43,825 nucleotides of DNA from Tissierellia bacterium (GTDB lineage Bacteria > Bacillota > Clostridia > Tissierellales > Peptoniphilaceae): assembly GCA_030537815.1 (NCBI GenBank), contig JAUNVF010000018.1, positions 1-43,825 on the forward strand, given 5' to 3'. The position numbers were made by a program, and so were the translations under genes. Under the pieces are notes generated by a model. The model was not told the DNA's origin. It saw only the letters and a list, made by a program, of their open reading frames with translations, and did no database searches. Below, piece by piece: positions 35,681 through 43,397 of the stretch. How positions within the stretch are numbered: the stretch's first letter is position 1; every line of letters starts with the position of its first letter.

Positions 35681-36322
35681 TCATATAGACTCAAAATAAA
35701 TTAAATCAGAATCATTGAGTTCAACAATTTGAGGCGACTTTTTATTTGAATAATAAAGAGTTCTTATTTTTGATACGGGATAAAAGCCAAAAAACTTAAA
35801 GGTTCTAAGAGATTTATAATTATCCTTATCTATAATAAGCAATACCGTATCACAATACATTCCTTTAAACAATTTAAGCAATTTATAAACCATATCTTTC
35901 ATATAACCTTTTTTCCTATGTCTGACCATAGTATATACATCATATATATAGAAGGTATCGTCGTCTATTACAGATGAATACCCCGAGCTGCTCTCAAAGT
36001 ATTCATCAGTTGTAAACCATATATATGCCAGTATCTCTTCATTTTTTATACCGATATAACGGATATCAGTCCCACCCGCAAGCCTTTCTTTAAAAATATT
36101 ATACTTTCTCAAAGTAAATTCTTCGGGATTTTGCTCCAACAAGATATTTATTATATCCTCATCGATTTTAATAATTTCTATATCCAATTCTTCTAGAGAA
36201 ATCTTAAAATCAATCAAATCCAATTCACAAATATAAAAATACCGTATAAATTATCTCTTTACTTTTCTCAATAATCCTTTAAAGCCTTCCGCTTCAATTA
36301 TATGCTTTATTTTCTTTAGCAT
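35681..36322 (-). pseudogene. GNAT family N-acetyltransferase interrupted by an in-frame stop (or N-terminally truncated)
   Basis: The frame opens with ATG at 36322, overlapping the TAA of the FemAB-like gene as TAATG, and encodes MLKKIKHIIEAEGFKGLLRK before an in-frame TAA at 36253-36251 (codon 24). The same frame then stays open to 35681 for 189 codons. That part contains an acetyltransferase core with VYTMVRHRKKGYMKDMV (acetyl-CoA loop region) and FKFFGFYPVSKIRTLYY. The pre-stop residues and the FIRYFYICELDL after it look like one continuous N-terminal segment. A TTG at 36223 could start a 180-residue product but has no good ribosome binding site. I call it a nonsense-mutated gene, with sequence error or internal start as alternatives. 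It was probably a glycan- or lipid-modifying acetyltransferase; the substrate is unknown. Confidence 0.75.
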
Positions 36323-37392
36323 TATCCTATGATATCCTTTATCTTAAATAGTGATTTCACAAGTTTAGGAGTATCTTTATTCCATATATCCAATTCGTAA
36401 ATCGTATTATAATCATTCGCCCATCTAAATTTCCATGGATAAGAACCTGTTCCAAAATCAAAAATATCAATTTCATCCTGTTCGCTAAGGTATTTGAAAA
36501 TCTCATAGAAAGCAGTATTATTGAGCCTATAATCTCTATAATCAAAATCATAAGCTGTATTCCACGAATACAGAACTCTATTATGCAAATAACAATGCCT
36601 ATAGAAGATCAATTCGCCTTCTGTATTTCTAAGAGTAAATAATACTGATTTTCCATCTAATAATGCCAATGCTTTAAAAAAATCATATTTTGACTTCTCT
36701 TCATAATGACTTCTTCTTTCAACCCTACCTAAGTCTTCTCTCATCTTTTTTTGTTGTCTTATGTGCAAATTCGATATTTCTTCAAACAAGTCTTCGTTTA
36801 TTTTTCTTATAACATCAAATTTATAACCGACTTCTCTTTTCAGCTTATTTCTAAACTTTCTTGTTTTAGATGGCATACGACTTTCTATAATATCAAAATC
36901 ATTATCTTTTTCAAACCTAAGAAGTGGATTTTCGTTGAGATGCCTATAATAAGGTCTAAATCTATCATCTTCAAAAAAATAGTAATTTAGATTGCTATTT
37001 TTCTGTATATATGACAATAGAATCCTATCCCATCTATAATCATTCTCATATACAAAGTCCATTATCCTATTAAAAACTGTTTTATAATTAATTAAACTCG
37101 AATCAAAAATTATATCTCTATAATCACCCATACCTATAAACTTAAGTTCAGTCCATGAAAGGGGGCCTTTGATTCTTTTTTCTAGATATAGTGGAGCTAT
37201 AGCTACAGATATATTATTATGATATGCGACCAGTATAAATAATTCTCTATATTCATCCTTATTGTATTTCCACCATAAACTATTATATGGAAAAGTTTGA
37301 TAAAATGAAGAATTAAATCCGCTTTCTAATTTTAGCCAATCTTCCTTAATCATTTCTAAGCCTGACTCGTCTTTTACTATCTCCACTTTCAT
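36322..37392 (-). CDS. FemAB/BioF2-like GNAT fold acyltransferase
   Basis: A 356-residue protein with the double-GNAT architecture of Acetyltransf_6/BioF2-like (CelD/BcsL) enzymes. The N-terminal half includes SSFYQTFPYNSLWWKYNKD. The C-terminal half includes a basic stretch SKTRKFRNKLKREVGYKF, LHIRQQKKMREDLGR and the late DFGTGSYPWKFRWAND. Such proteins transfer acyl or aminoacyl groups in exopolysaccharide or cell-wall synthesis. No signal peptide is visible. Its ATG overlaps the end of the frameshifted PIG-L frame by four bases (ATGA), and its TAA overlaps the next start (TAATG), so the three genes formed one coupled operon. It is the only member without a visible lesion. Confidence 0.8.
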   Translation of the reverse strand: MKVEIVKDESGLEMIKEDWLKLESGFNSSFYQTFPYNSLWWKYNKDEYRELFILVAYHNNISVAIAPLYLEKRIKGPLSWTELKFIGMGDYRDIIFDSSLINYKTVFNRIMDFVYENDYRWDRILLSYIQKNSNLNYYFFEDDRFRPYYRHLNENPLLRFEKDNDFDIIESRMPSKTRKFRNKLKREVGYKFDVIRKINEDLFEEISNLHIRQQKKMREDLGRVERRSHYEEKSKYDFFKALALLDGKSVLFTLRNTEGELIFYRHCYLHNRVLYSWNTAYDFDYRDYRLNNTAFYEIFKYLSEQDEIDIFDFGTGSYPWKFRWANDYNTIYELDIWNKDTPKLVKSLFKIKDIIG

Positions 37393-38281
37393 ATCTCATC
37401 AACTCCTAAATCCTTATAAATACTCTGTAAATCATCTTCACGATTTATAACCTTATAAAAAGATCTATTATTTGAAATCCTATATTTAAGTATCTCTTTT
37501 AAGTCTATATTATCTAATTTAGCCATAAGATCGATAAATTCTTCTTTACTCAATTTACAAAAAAATTCAACAGGTCTGCCTTCACCGATTGACATCCTTT
37601 ATATCTATTCAATAATTGGAATATATCAAAATCCATCATCTTCTGAGATTTAAAGAAATTATAAAATCTCATCTTATTTTTAAACTGCTCCTTAGACATA
37701 GGGTGATATGAATTTATCCAATTTAAAGGCATGAGATTGCTTACCTCATATAGATAAATATCTCCTTTAAAATCTGAAACCTCAAGTGAATTCGCTAAAA
37801 TCTTCGTCACCCTATTATGTTCATCATGTGCATCAATAGGGCATACGGTAAAAATCTGATCATATCCATTTTCTAATACTTTTTTTATGCGAGAATCAAT
37901 CAAATTTATATCCCAATCAAGATCTCCATTTTTCACTTCATCTAGGAAATCGATCAATCTCAGCTGGCAAGCATTTAAAATCCGGTCCAGTTCTTTTTTT
38001 CTGGTCTCTGACTTTTCCTCTCGAGTACCTTTTCCTCTCGAGTCTCCACTGTCCGTCATATAAAATAAATCAAAACTGCAACCCGATTGTAAAATTCCAC
38101 CCATTCCTATCGTCTCATCATCGACATGGGGTGCTATAACAAGAGTCTTTCCTCTCAATTCGATTTCTTTAACCTTAATTTTATCAATATTTTGCTTACC
38201 ATACCATCTTTTAATTTTAAATATATTATATATCCTTATAGGATGGTATAGTAGCTTCGCAATCAGATCTTTTATTCCCAT
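37389..38281 (-). pseudogene. PIG-L family deacetylase with a 3' frameshift
   Basis: The main frame starts at ATG 38281 (GAGGTG five bases upstream; a TTG at 38284 is too close) and runs to a stop at 37550. It shows the PIG-L metal site PHVDDE (H52, D54, D55) and DAHDEH near 157-163, so the catalytic fold is largely encoded. After NRYKG the expected family-like ending is found one frame over: 37595-37389 encodes MSIGEGRPVEFFCKLSKEEF and onward, ending in an ATGA overlap with the next gene. One base is missing, either near 37596 (GG-ATG) or in the A7/T7 tract at 37559-37565. The full conceptual product is about 297 residues. PIG-L enzymes de-N-acetylate amino sugars on glycans or small molecules. 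Confidence 0.75.
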
Positions 38282-38390
38282 CAAAACACCTCTTTAGTTA
38301 ATATATCATAGAGCATAGTTTTGGTAAAGCCAATGGCTTATTATACTAGATTAAAAAGCTCCTAGTAGTAATTTATCAAGACAAATCGTA

Positions 38391-38419
38391 TTGAAAAATA
38401 AAATACATTAATATATAAT
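38391..38419 (+). promoter_or_regulatory. promoter of the 5'-nucleotidase-like gene
   Basis: TTGAAA (38391-38396), a 17-base spacer and TATAAT (38414-38419), 36 bases upstream of the ATG. Confidence 0.72.
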
Positions 38420-38454
38420 TAAGTAAATAAATATAATCGAAAGAGAGATGCCCT

Positions 38455-39909
38455 ATGGACTTAAGAAATCTAACATTATTACATTCAAATGATCTGCACG
38501 GAGATTTTTTTGTTGAAGAAGAAGGCCATGTACTGGTAGGCGGAGTCTCAATGCTTTCAGGCTATGTCAACAAGACAAAATCGGAAATAGAAAATTCCAT
38601 ATATGTCATAGCCGGAGATATGCTACAAGGCTCAATAATAGACAATGAATTTAAAGGGATATCGACCATAGACATCATAAATATGCTAAAACCCGATGTG
38701 GTTACTCTCGGAAACCATGAAATCGATTACGGGCTTGGACATCTAATGTTTCTTGAAAAATGCGCTAAATTTCCGATAATAAACGCGAATCTCTATATTA
38801 AAATAACAGGTACTAGGCTTTTTAAATCACATTTGATTTATCAGATTGGTGGAATGAATATCTTATTCATAGGAATAATTACAAATGAAGTAATTGCACA
38901 GGCTACAGATACTCTCATAAGCAGTTTTGTAGATATCGAAGAAGCTGCATTATCAGTCGAGAGCATTTGTAATAGCTATAAAACTATAGACATAGACTTC
39001 ACAATAATACTGACACATATAGGAATCGATGACGATATAAAACTTGCAAAGCTTTTAAATCCTGATTTGGGAGTCGACCTGATAATCGGAGGACATTCTC
39101 ATACATATATGGAAAAACCTCTCAAGGTAAATGATATTCTAATCGCACAGGCAGGTGTCGGCACAAATCATATAGGAAGATTTGACTTGATAATAAATGC
39201 CGATACAAATAGCGTACACGATTACAAATGGGAATTGATTCCCATAGATAGCTCTCATTGCGAAAGAGACAAAGAATTAGACGAACTACTCGACAATTAC
39301 AATGAAAAGGTCGAAGGCAAGTATAATAGAGTGCTCCGTCGACTGGACAAAGTCTATACACATCCGGACAGATATATGGAAACGGATTTAGGAAATCTTA
39401 TCACCGATATATATTGGCAATGCCTTGGGGTCGACATATTCATATACGGTTCGGGGTCAATAAGAGGGGAATCACTTGGAGAAATTGTCACATTAAAAGA
39501 TTTGAGAGAAGTAGTACCATACGAAGACAAATTATACTGCATTTGGTTGAAAGGATCTGAGCTAATAAATATAATTGAAAATTACTTTAGAAATTACAAT
39601 ACTGGAAAAACAAGGGAATTTTACCAATTCTCAAGGCATGTCCATATAATATTTGACAAGAGGACAAATAAAATAGAGGAATTTATTTATTATAGAAAGC
39701 CATTGCGTAAAGAAAAAGTCTACAGCTTAGGCCTACAGGGTTTTCACTTCAATATGATGGAAGAGATTTTTGAAATCTCAAAAAAAGATATCTCAAAATA
39801 TAAGATGCCCAAAGTGGTGAGCACATGTTCCAGGGAAATGCTAGATGAATTCTTTGCGACCGAACTCCCTATAAAATCGAAAATAGAAGACAGGATTATA
39901 TTAAAATAG
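38455..39909 (+). CDS. cytoplasmic metallophosphatase/5'-nucleotidase family protein (UshA/YunD-like)
   Basis: A 484-residue two-domain hydrolase. The calcineurin-like phosphoesterase domain has metal ligands in HSNDLHGD (D13, H15), AGDMLQGS (D55), GNHEID (N87, H88), THIG near 187 and GGHSHT near 213-218. The C-terminal 5'-nucleotidase domain contains GSIRGESLGEIVTLKDL and provides nucleotide binding. There is no signal peptide, unlike secreted UshA enzymes, so it should act inside the cell. Its substrate could be nucleotides, nucleotide sugars or 2',3'-cyclic nucleotides. It is monocistronic, divergent from the PIG-L operon, with its own promoter and terminator. Confidence 0.9.
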   Translation: MDLRNLTLLHSNDLHGDFFVEEEGHVLVGGVSMLSGYVNKTKSEIENSIYVIAGDMLQGSIIDNEFKGISTIDIINMLKPDVVTLGNHEIDYGLGHLMFLEKCAKFPIINANLYIKITGTRLFKSHLIYQIGGMNILFIGIITNEVIAQATDTLISSFVDIEEAALSVESICNSYKTIDIDFTIILTHIGIDDDIKLAKLLNPDLGVDLIIGGHSHTYMEKPLKVNDILIAQAGVGTNHIGRFDLIINADTNSVHDYKWELIPIDSSHCERDKELDELLDNYNEKVEGKYNRVLRRLDKVYTHPDRYMETDLGNLITDIYWQCLGVDIFIYGSGSIRGESLGEIVTLKDLREVVPYEDKLYCIWLKGSELINIIENYFRNYNTGKTREFYQFSRHVHIIFDKRTNKIEEFIYYRKPLRKEKVYSLGLQGFHFNMMEEIFEISKKDISKYKMPKVVSTCSREMLDEFFATELPIKSKIEDRIILK

Positions 39910-39941
39910 GAATATCTAAAGGGCGACCTTTAGATATTCCT
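39908..39941 (+). terminator. intrinsic terminator of the 5'-nucleotidase-like gene
   Basis: A perfect 15-bp stem (39908-39922 against 39927-39941) with a GCGA loop, followed by TTCTTTCTT. It starts at the last base of the stop codon. Confidence 0.9.
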
Positions 39942-39952
39942 TTCTTTCTTCA

Positions 39953-39979
39953 CACCTGAAGATAAAAAATCATCAGGTG
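39953..39979 (-). terminator. hairpin at the end of the S41-like lipoprotein gene
   Basis: A 7-bp stem CACCTGA/TCAGGTG, extendable by a few pairs around an AT-rich loop, and overlapping the stop codon at 39973-39975. There is no T-run on the minus strand, so termination may rely on the stronger neighbouring hairpin at 39908-39941. Confidence 0.45.
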
Positions 39980-41292
39980 CTACACATTTTTTTAATTACT
40001 TCTTTAATAAATATATCTTTTGAATTTTTAAAAAGTAATCCTGAGTTAAAATAATCAGGTTTCAATCCATATTCATATAATTCGGTTTCCCCTATAATCT
40101 TCATACATTTTCTAGGATAAGTAATCCTGATTTTGGTATTTGCTAGTTCTTCCGTTATCAGATCATAATAGGCAATATTCCCACTTGAAGTATTTACTCC
40201 AGCAATTTTTACATTATCATTTAATAGTCTCAAATTTAACTGGTTGACGATAGAACTTGATTTTGGCGAAACAATCAAAACCAAATCTTTATCATAATTA
40301 ATAGGATTCGGTTTACATAATTCATAACCATTATTGTAATTATTGTACTCAGTTTCTTCTTGAATAAAATAAGAAAAGATCTCCTTAGTCAATTCAGGGT
40401 TTCTAGTTTTATTGTCAGAAGTATCAAGCAATAGCACATCAGTATCATTTTTAATTATATCCGATATCGTCATTTCAAATTTATTGATAAAATTGTCTTC
40501 ATTGTCAACTATTGTATTTATTTTTAAGTATGCTATATTTTTGCCAGATTCCTGAAACTTTTTATAACTAATACAATCTTCTATAAGATTCTCCTCATAA
40601 GGTTCACCTATTATAAGATCATCATCATAAATACGTCCTGTTAAATTAATTATTGAAGTCTCACCATTAGATTCAATTTTAATTATATAATCTTCACTTT
40701 CACCATATAGCAAATAAAATAAATACTTAAACTCTTCGCTTATCCTATCGTAAGCAGCAAAGATATTGCCATTGTAATTAATAATATCCATCATATCCTC
40801 AATAATAATATTATATGGTATTGAGTTTATAGACAAAACTTTTGGATTAATTAAATTATCATATTCACCTTCTAATATAATTAAATCATTTATTACAAGA
40901 GCCTCAGATGGAAATAATTTCGTATTCTTTGATAAATGCTTTTCAAAATTTAAAGAGGGTATAATATAAAAATCATTATTATTTAATTGAGCTGTATTTC
41001 TACTCAAGATTTTAAGAAAATCAAATTCCGTCATGCTTCTTTCAATCTCATCAACACCTATTTCTATATCTTTTATTTGATTGTCTGTAATCTGAGCAAC
41101 TTTATTAATTATCTCATTATATTGCTTTATATCATCTTTTAATTCATTTATATTATATAGCTTATTAAAAGTAAAATTCTTATCTTCAGATAATTCAGAT
41201 TCCGTATTAATATTTTTATTGTCATATTCTACAATATTTTCACAGCCAGTAATAAGAACAAAAATTAATAAAACAACTATATACTTTTTCAC
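39973..41292 (-). CDS. S41-type peptidase-like lipoprotein with degenerate active site
   Basis: A 439-residue lipoprotein. The GTG at 41292 is used because GGAGG lies five bases upstream; an earlier in-frame GTG at 41304 overlaps that site. The signal peptide MKKYIVVLLIFVLITGC has lipobox LITGC with Cys17. After a linker, the C-terminal half resembles the S41 (Tsp/tricorn) core: NIAYLKINTI, DVLLLDTSDN, VSPKSSSIVNQL near 341-352, KIAGVNTSSG and YGLKPDYFN. The serine cluster sits where the catalytic Ser is expected. The Glu of the usual SxSE and the downstream catalytic Lys are not seen, so activity is doubtful. Codon use is very AT-rich. The family call is moderate. Confidence 0.65.
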   Translation of the reverse strand: MKKYIVVLLIFVLITGCENIVEYDNKNINTESELSEDKNFTFNKLYNINELKDDIKQYNEIINKVAQITDNQIKDIEIGVDEIERSMTEFDFLKILSRNTAQLNNNDFYIIPSLNFEKHLSKNTKLFPSEALVINDLIILEGEYDNLINPKVLSINSIPYNIIIEDMMDIINYNGNIFAAYDRISEEFKYLFYLLYGESEDYIIKIESNGETSIINLTGRIYDDDLIIGEPYEENLIEDCISYKKFQESGKNIAYLKINTIVDNEDNFINKFEMTISDIIKNDTDVLLLDTSDNKTRNPELTKEIFSYFIQEETEYNNYNNGYELCKPNPINYDKDLVLIVSPKSSSIVNQLNLRLLNDNVKIAGVNTSSGNIAYYDLITEELANTKIRITYPRKCMKIIGETELYEYGLKPDYFNSGLLFKNSKDIFIKEVIKKMCST

Positions 41293-41612
41293 AATTACCT
41301 CCACAATACTATTCTAAATCTTTTACACGAAAAAATCTAGTGTAAAATGAAATCTAATAAAATATAAAACCATTTAAAATGAATATAAATCATCACTTAT
41401 ATAGAAAAAATCATCTACTAAAATGATTTTCTATATCTTAATATGTAAAATAAAAGCACCATCATCTAATTAATACTACTGACATAGTTTTCATTATAAA
41501 AAAACCATCTATCATAATCTAAGACATCTGTTAAAAGTAAGATTAAACCGGAGATCCAAATCCCCGGTTTAAATTAAAGAATTACTTCAGATATCATTGG
41601 AATTATATAAAA
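41293..41612. other. intergenic region with inverted repeats between the lipoprotein and CWB2 genes
   Basis: No gene is seen in this 320-base stretch. Besides the terminator at 41543-41572, it holds an 8-bp inverted repeat TTTTACAC/GTGTAAAA (41321-41347) close to the lipoprotein start, which could be an operator, and an AT-rich hairpin (arms 41400-41414 and 41423-41435). TAGAAT about 20 bases upstream of the GTG might be a -10, but I find no -35 at the right distance. Confidence 0.4.
41543..41572 (-). terminator. intrinsic terminator of the CWB2 protein gene
   Basis: Arms TTAAACCGG (41543-41551) and CCGGTTTAA (41564-41572) with an inner GAT/ATC extension, 41 bases past the stop. The tract after the stem on the minus strand (TCTTACTTTT) is only moderately T-rich. 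Confidence 0.65.
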
Positions 41613-43397
41613 CTATTCAAATTTTTGAATTAATTTATCGCTAATTCTAGATGGGCCTCCAATTATATATATTGGAACTTCTGATTCATTGATAAAGCCT
41701 AAAGTATCATCTTCAATCTCATCTTTTGAAACTAGTAGTATTGGTGCTTTAATAATATTAGTAATCGATCCTGCAACCAATGAATCAGCAAATGTATCTC
41801 CACTCGCTATGATAAGATTTTCATAATTAGGCAAAAACTTAGCAACTTTTAAAGCCGTTAAATATCTGTTTTTACCAGAAATTCTTAATACATCCGCATT
41901 CTTAGGAATAATTTTAGATTTTATTATATCACTAGTACCTAATCTAGTTTCTCCCCCTACTATATAAACTTTATTGATATCACTCCCTAAGTTTAACTTA
42001 GAATAATCATAATCTTTTGAAAAAAGAATTATAGGTATATCATAAGCATTAGCTATTGCACTAGCTGAAAGAGCATCAGCAAAATTATATGCATCTGCCA
42101 ATATAAAGGAATTTAATGCTCTATCTTCATCTATATACTTATTAGCTAATTTTATTGAAGTTTCAATCCTATCGATTCCATAAATTCTATCAGCTATAAT
42201 AGAACTATATCTTTCCTGTTCTTTTAAAACAGAATCAGATACTGAATTATTTCCACCTATAAACTCCATCTTTTTAAAAGAATTACTTTCGATATATTCC
42301 TTTATTTGTTGACTTAAATGCATTTTCTCCGTCAGAATTAATGATGCATTGGCTCTTTGAGCATAAGGACCGGCAACAAGCGCATCAGGAAAATCCCTAG
42401 CAGAAGCTACAACCATAGTTTTAGAATCTTTATTGAATGTTTTGGCTACATTTATAGAAGTTTCTATCCTATCTTTCCCAAATATTCTTTGAACCCTATT
42501 TGATCTTAGCACCTCTCCTTTTATAAGAAAAACAAAATCTTTAGATAGAACATAGCTGTCGTCTTCTTTGACTTTTACACTTATATTGAAATCTCCATAC
42601 TTTTTATCCTCATAATCTAATAATTCGATATTAAAATTCTTAATTCTTTCTTTATCGCCATTATTAAATATTAAAAACACATCTGATTCCAATATATAAT
42701 CTTCAATATCTTTAATAAGTTCTTCTAAACTAATAGATATTGGTGCGACTATAGGTTTTAATTCTGGTATTTCAATCGACTCCACGACAGGTTTCTTTAC
42801 TTCAATATTTAATATTGCTTTAGGTTTATCATAACTTTTTATTTTGAGTTCATTCGACAGATTATATTCTCCATATAATGAGTAAACACCCGGTTTTTTT
42901 GTATCTACTCCACTAATATCCCAAGAGATATCATGTCTATAATCATATACTGGCCTTTTATTATTATCTACTACATCAATGGTTCTAGGCAATTTTTTTT
43001 CTATCTCTTCAAATGAACTACCATAATCTACTACTAGATTTATTGGTATAATAAATAAACTTTCTGATTCAGGCTCATTCACATTTACATTTATTTTAAA
43101 AGCCTTTGGTCCATCCAGTATGCCGTCTTCATTATAATAATATCCTATTATCGTCTTAGTTCCAATTTCCCATGGAATAAAATTACTAGTATCCCAATCA
43201 ATCTCTAATTTATACTGTTTACCAGAACTATCTTTATATTCAATTTTTTTTGGCAACGATTCCTGTAATAATTTATTATCTAAGCTCCATGCGATACTTA
43301 TATTATCAATTTTCTCTCCACTGTCTGCCATGGAAATAGAGTATGGGATTAGTAGAATTGATAATATGATAAGGAATTTTATTATTATTTTCTTCAT
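41613..43397 (-). CDS. secreted cell-wall protein with Ig-like repeats and three CWB2 repeats
   Basis: A 594-residue surface protein. A Sec signal peptide covers about residues 1-24 (MKKIIIKFLIILSILLIPYS, then ISMA). Residues about 30-107 and 115-202 are two related Ig-like modules with the shared pattern W-D-x-S followed by a PG or GT turn (IDWDTSNF, ISWDISGV). A third, weaker beta-rich segment runs to about 293. Three cell-wall-binding type 2 repeats follow, beginning RIFGKDRIETS near 304, RIYGIDRIETS near 400 and RISGKNRYLTA near 505. Triple CWB2 units anchor clostridial surface proteins non-covalently to an anionic wall polymer. No catalytic domain is seen, so the Ig-like part is probably structural or adhesive. 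A GGAGGA site precedes the ATG. Confidence 0.93.
   Translation of the reverse strand: MKKIIIKFLIILSILLIPYSISMADSGEKIDNISIAWSLDNKLLQESLPKKIEYKDSSGKQYKLEIDWDTSNFIPWEIGTKTIIGYYYNEDGILDGPKAFKINVNVNEPESESLFIIPINLVVDYGSSFEEIEKKLPRTIDVVDNNKRPVYDYRHDISWDISGVDTKKPGVYSLYGEYNLSNELKIKSYDKPKAILNIEVKKPVVESIEIPELKPIVAPISISLEELIKDIEDYILESDVFLIFNNGDKERIKNFNIELLDYEDKKYGDFNISVKVKEDDSYVLSKDFVFLIKGEVLRSNRVQRIFGKDRIETSINVAKTFNKDSKTMVVASARDFPDALVAGPYAQRANASLILTEKMHLSQQIKEYIESNSFKKMEFIGGNNSVSDSVLKEQERYSSIIADRIYGIDRIETSIKLANKYIDEDRALNSFILADAYNFADALSASAIANAYDIPIILFSKDYDYSKLNLGSDINKVYIVGGETRLGTSDIIKSKIIPKNADVLRISGKNRYLTALKVAKFLPNYENLIIASGDTFADSLVAGSITNIIKAPILLVSKDEIEDDTLGFINESEVPIYIIGGPSRISDKLIQKFE

Noticed and set aside
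37389..37595. A separate 68-residue gene
   Set aside because: It starts inside the PIG-L gene without a ribosome binding site and looks like the missing PIG-L C terminus in another frame, so I treat it as part of the frameshifted gene.
38282..38390. A clear promoter for the PIG-L operon
   Set aside because: Candidates such as TTGGCT-N17-TATGAT and an isolated TATAAT exist on the minus strand, but none is convincing enough to annotate.
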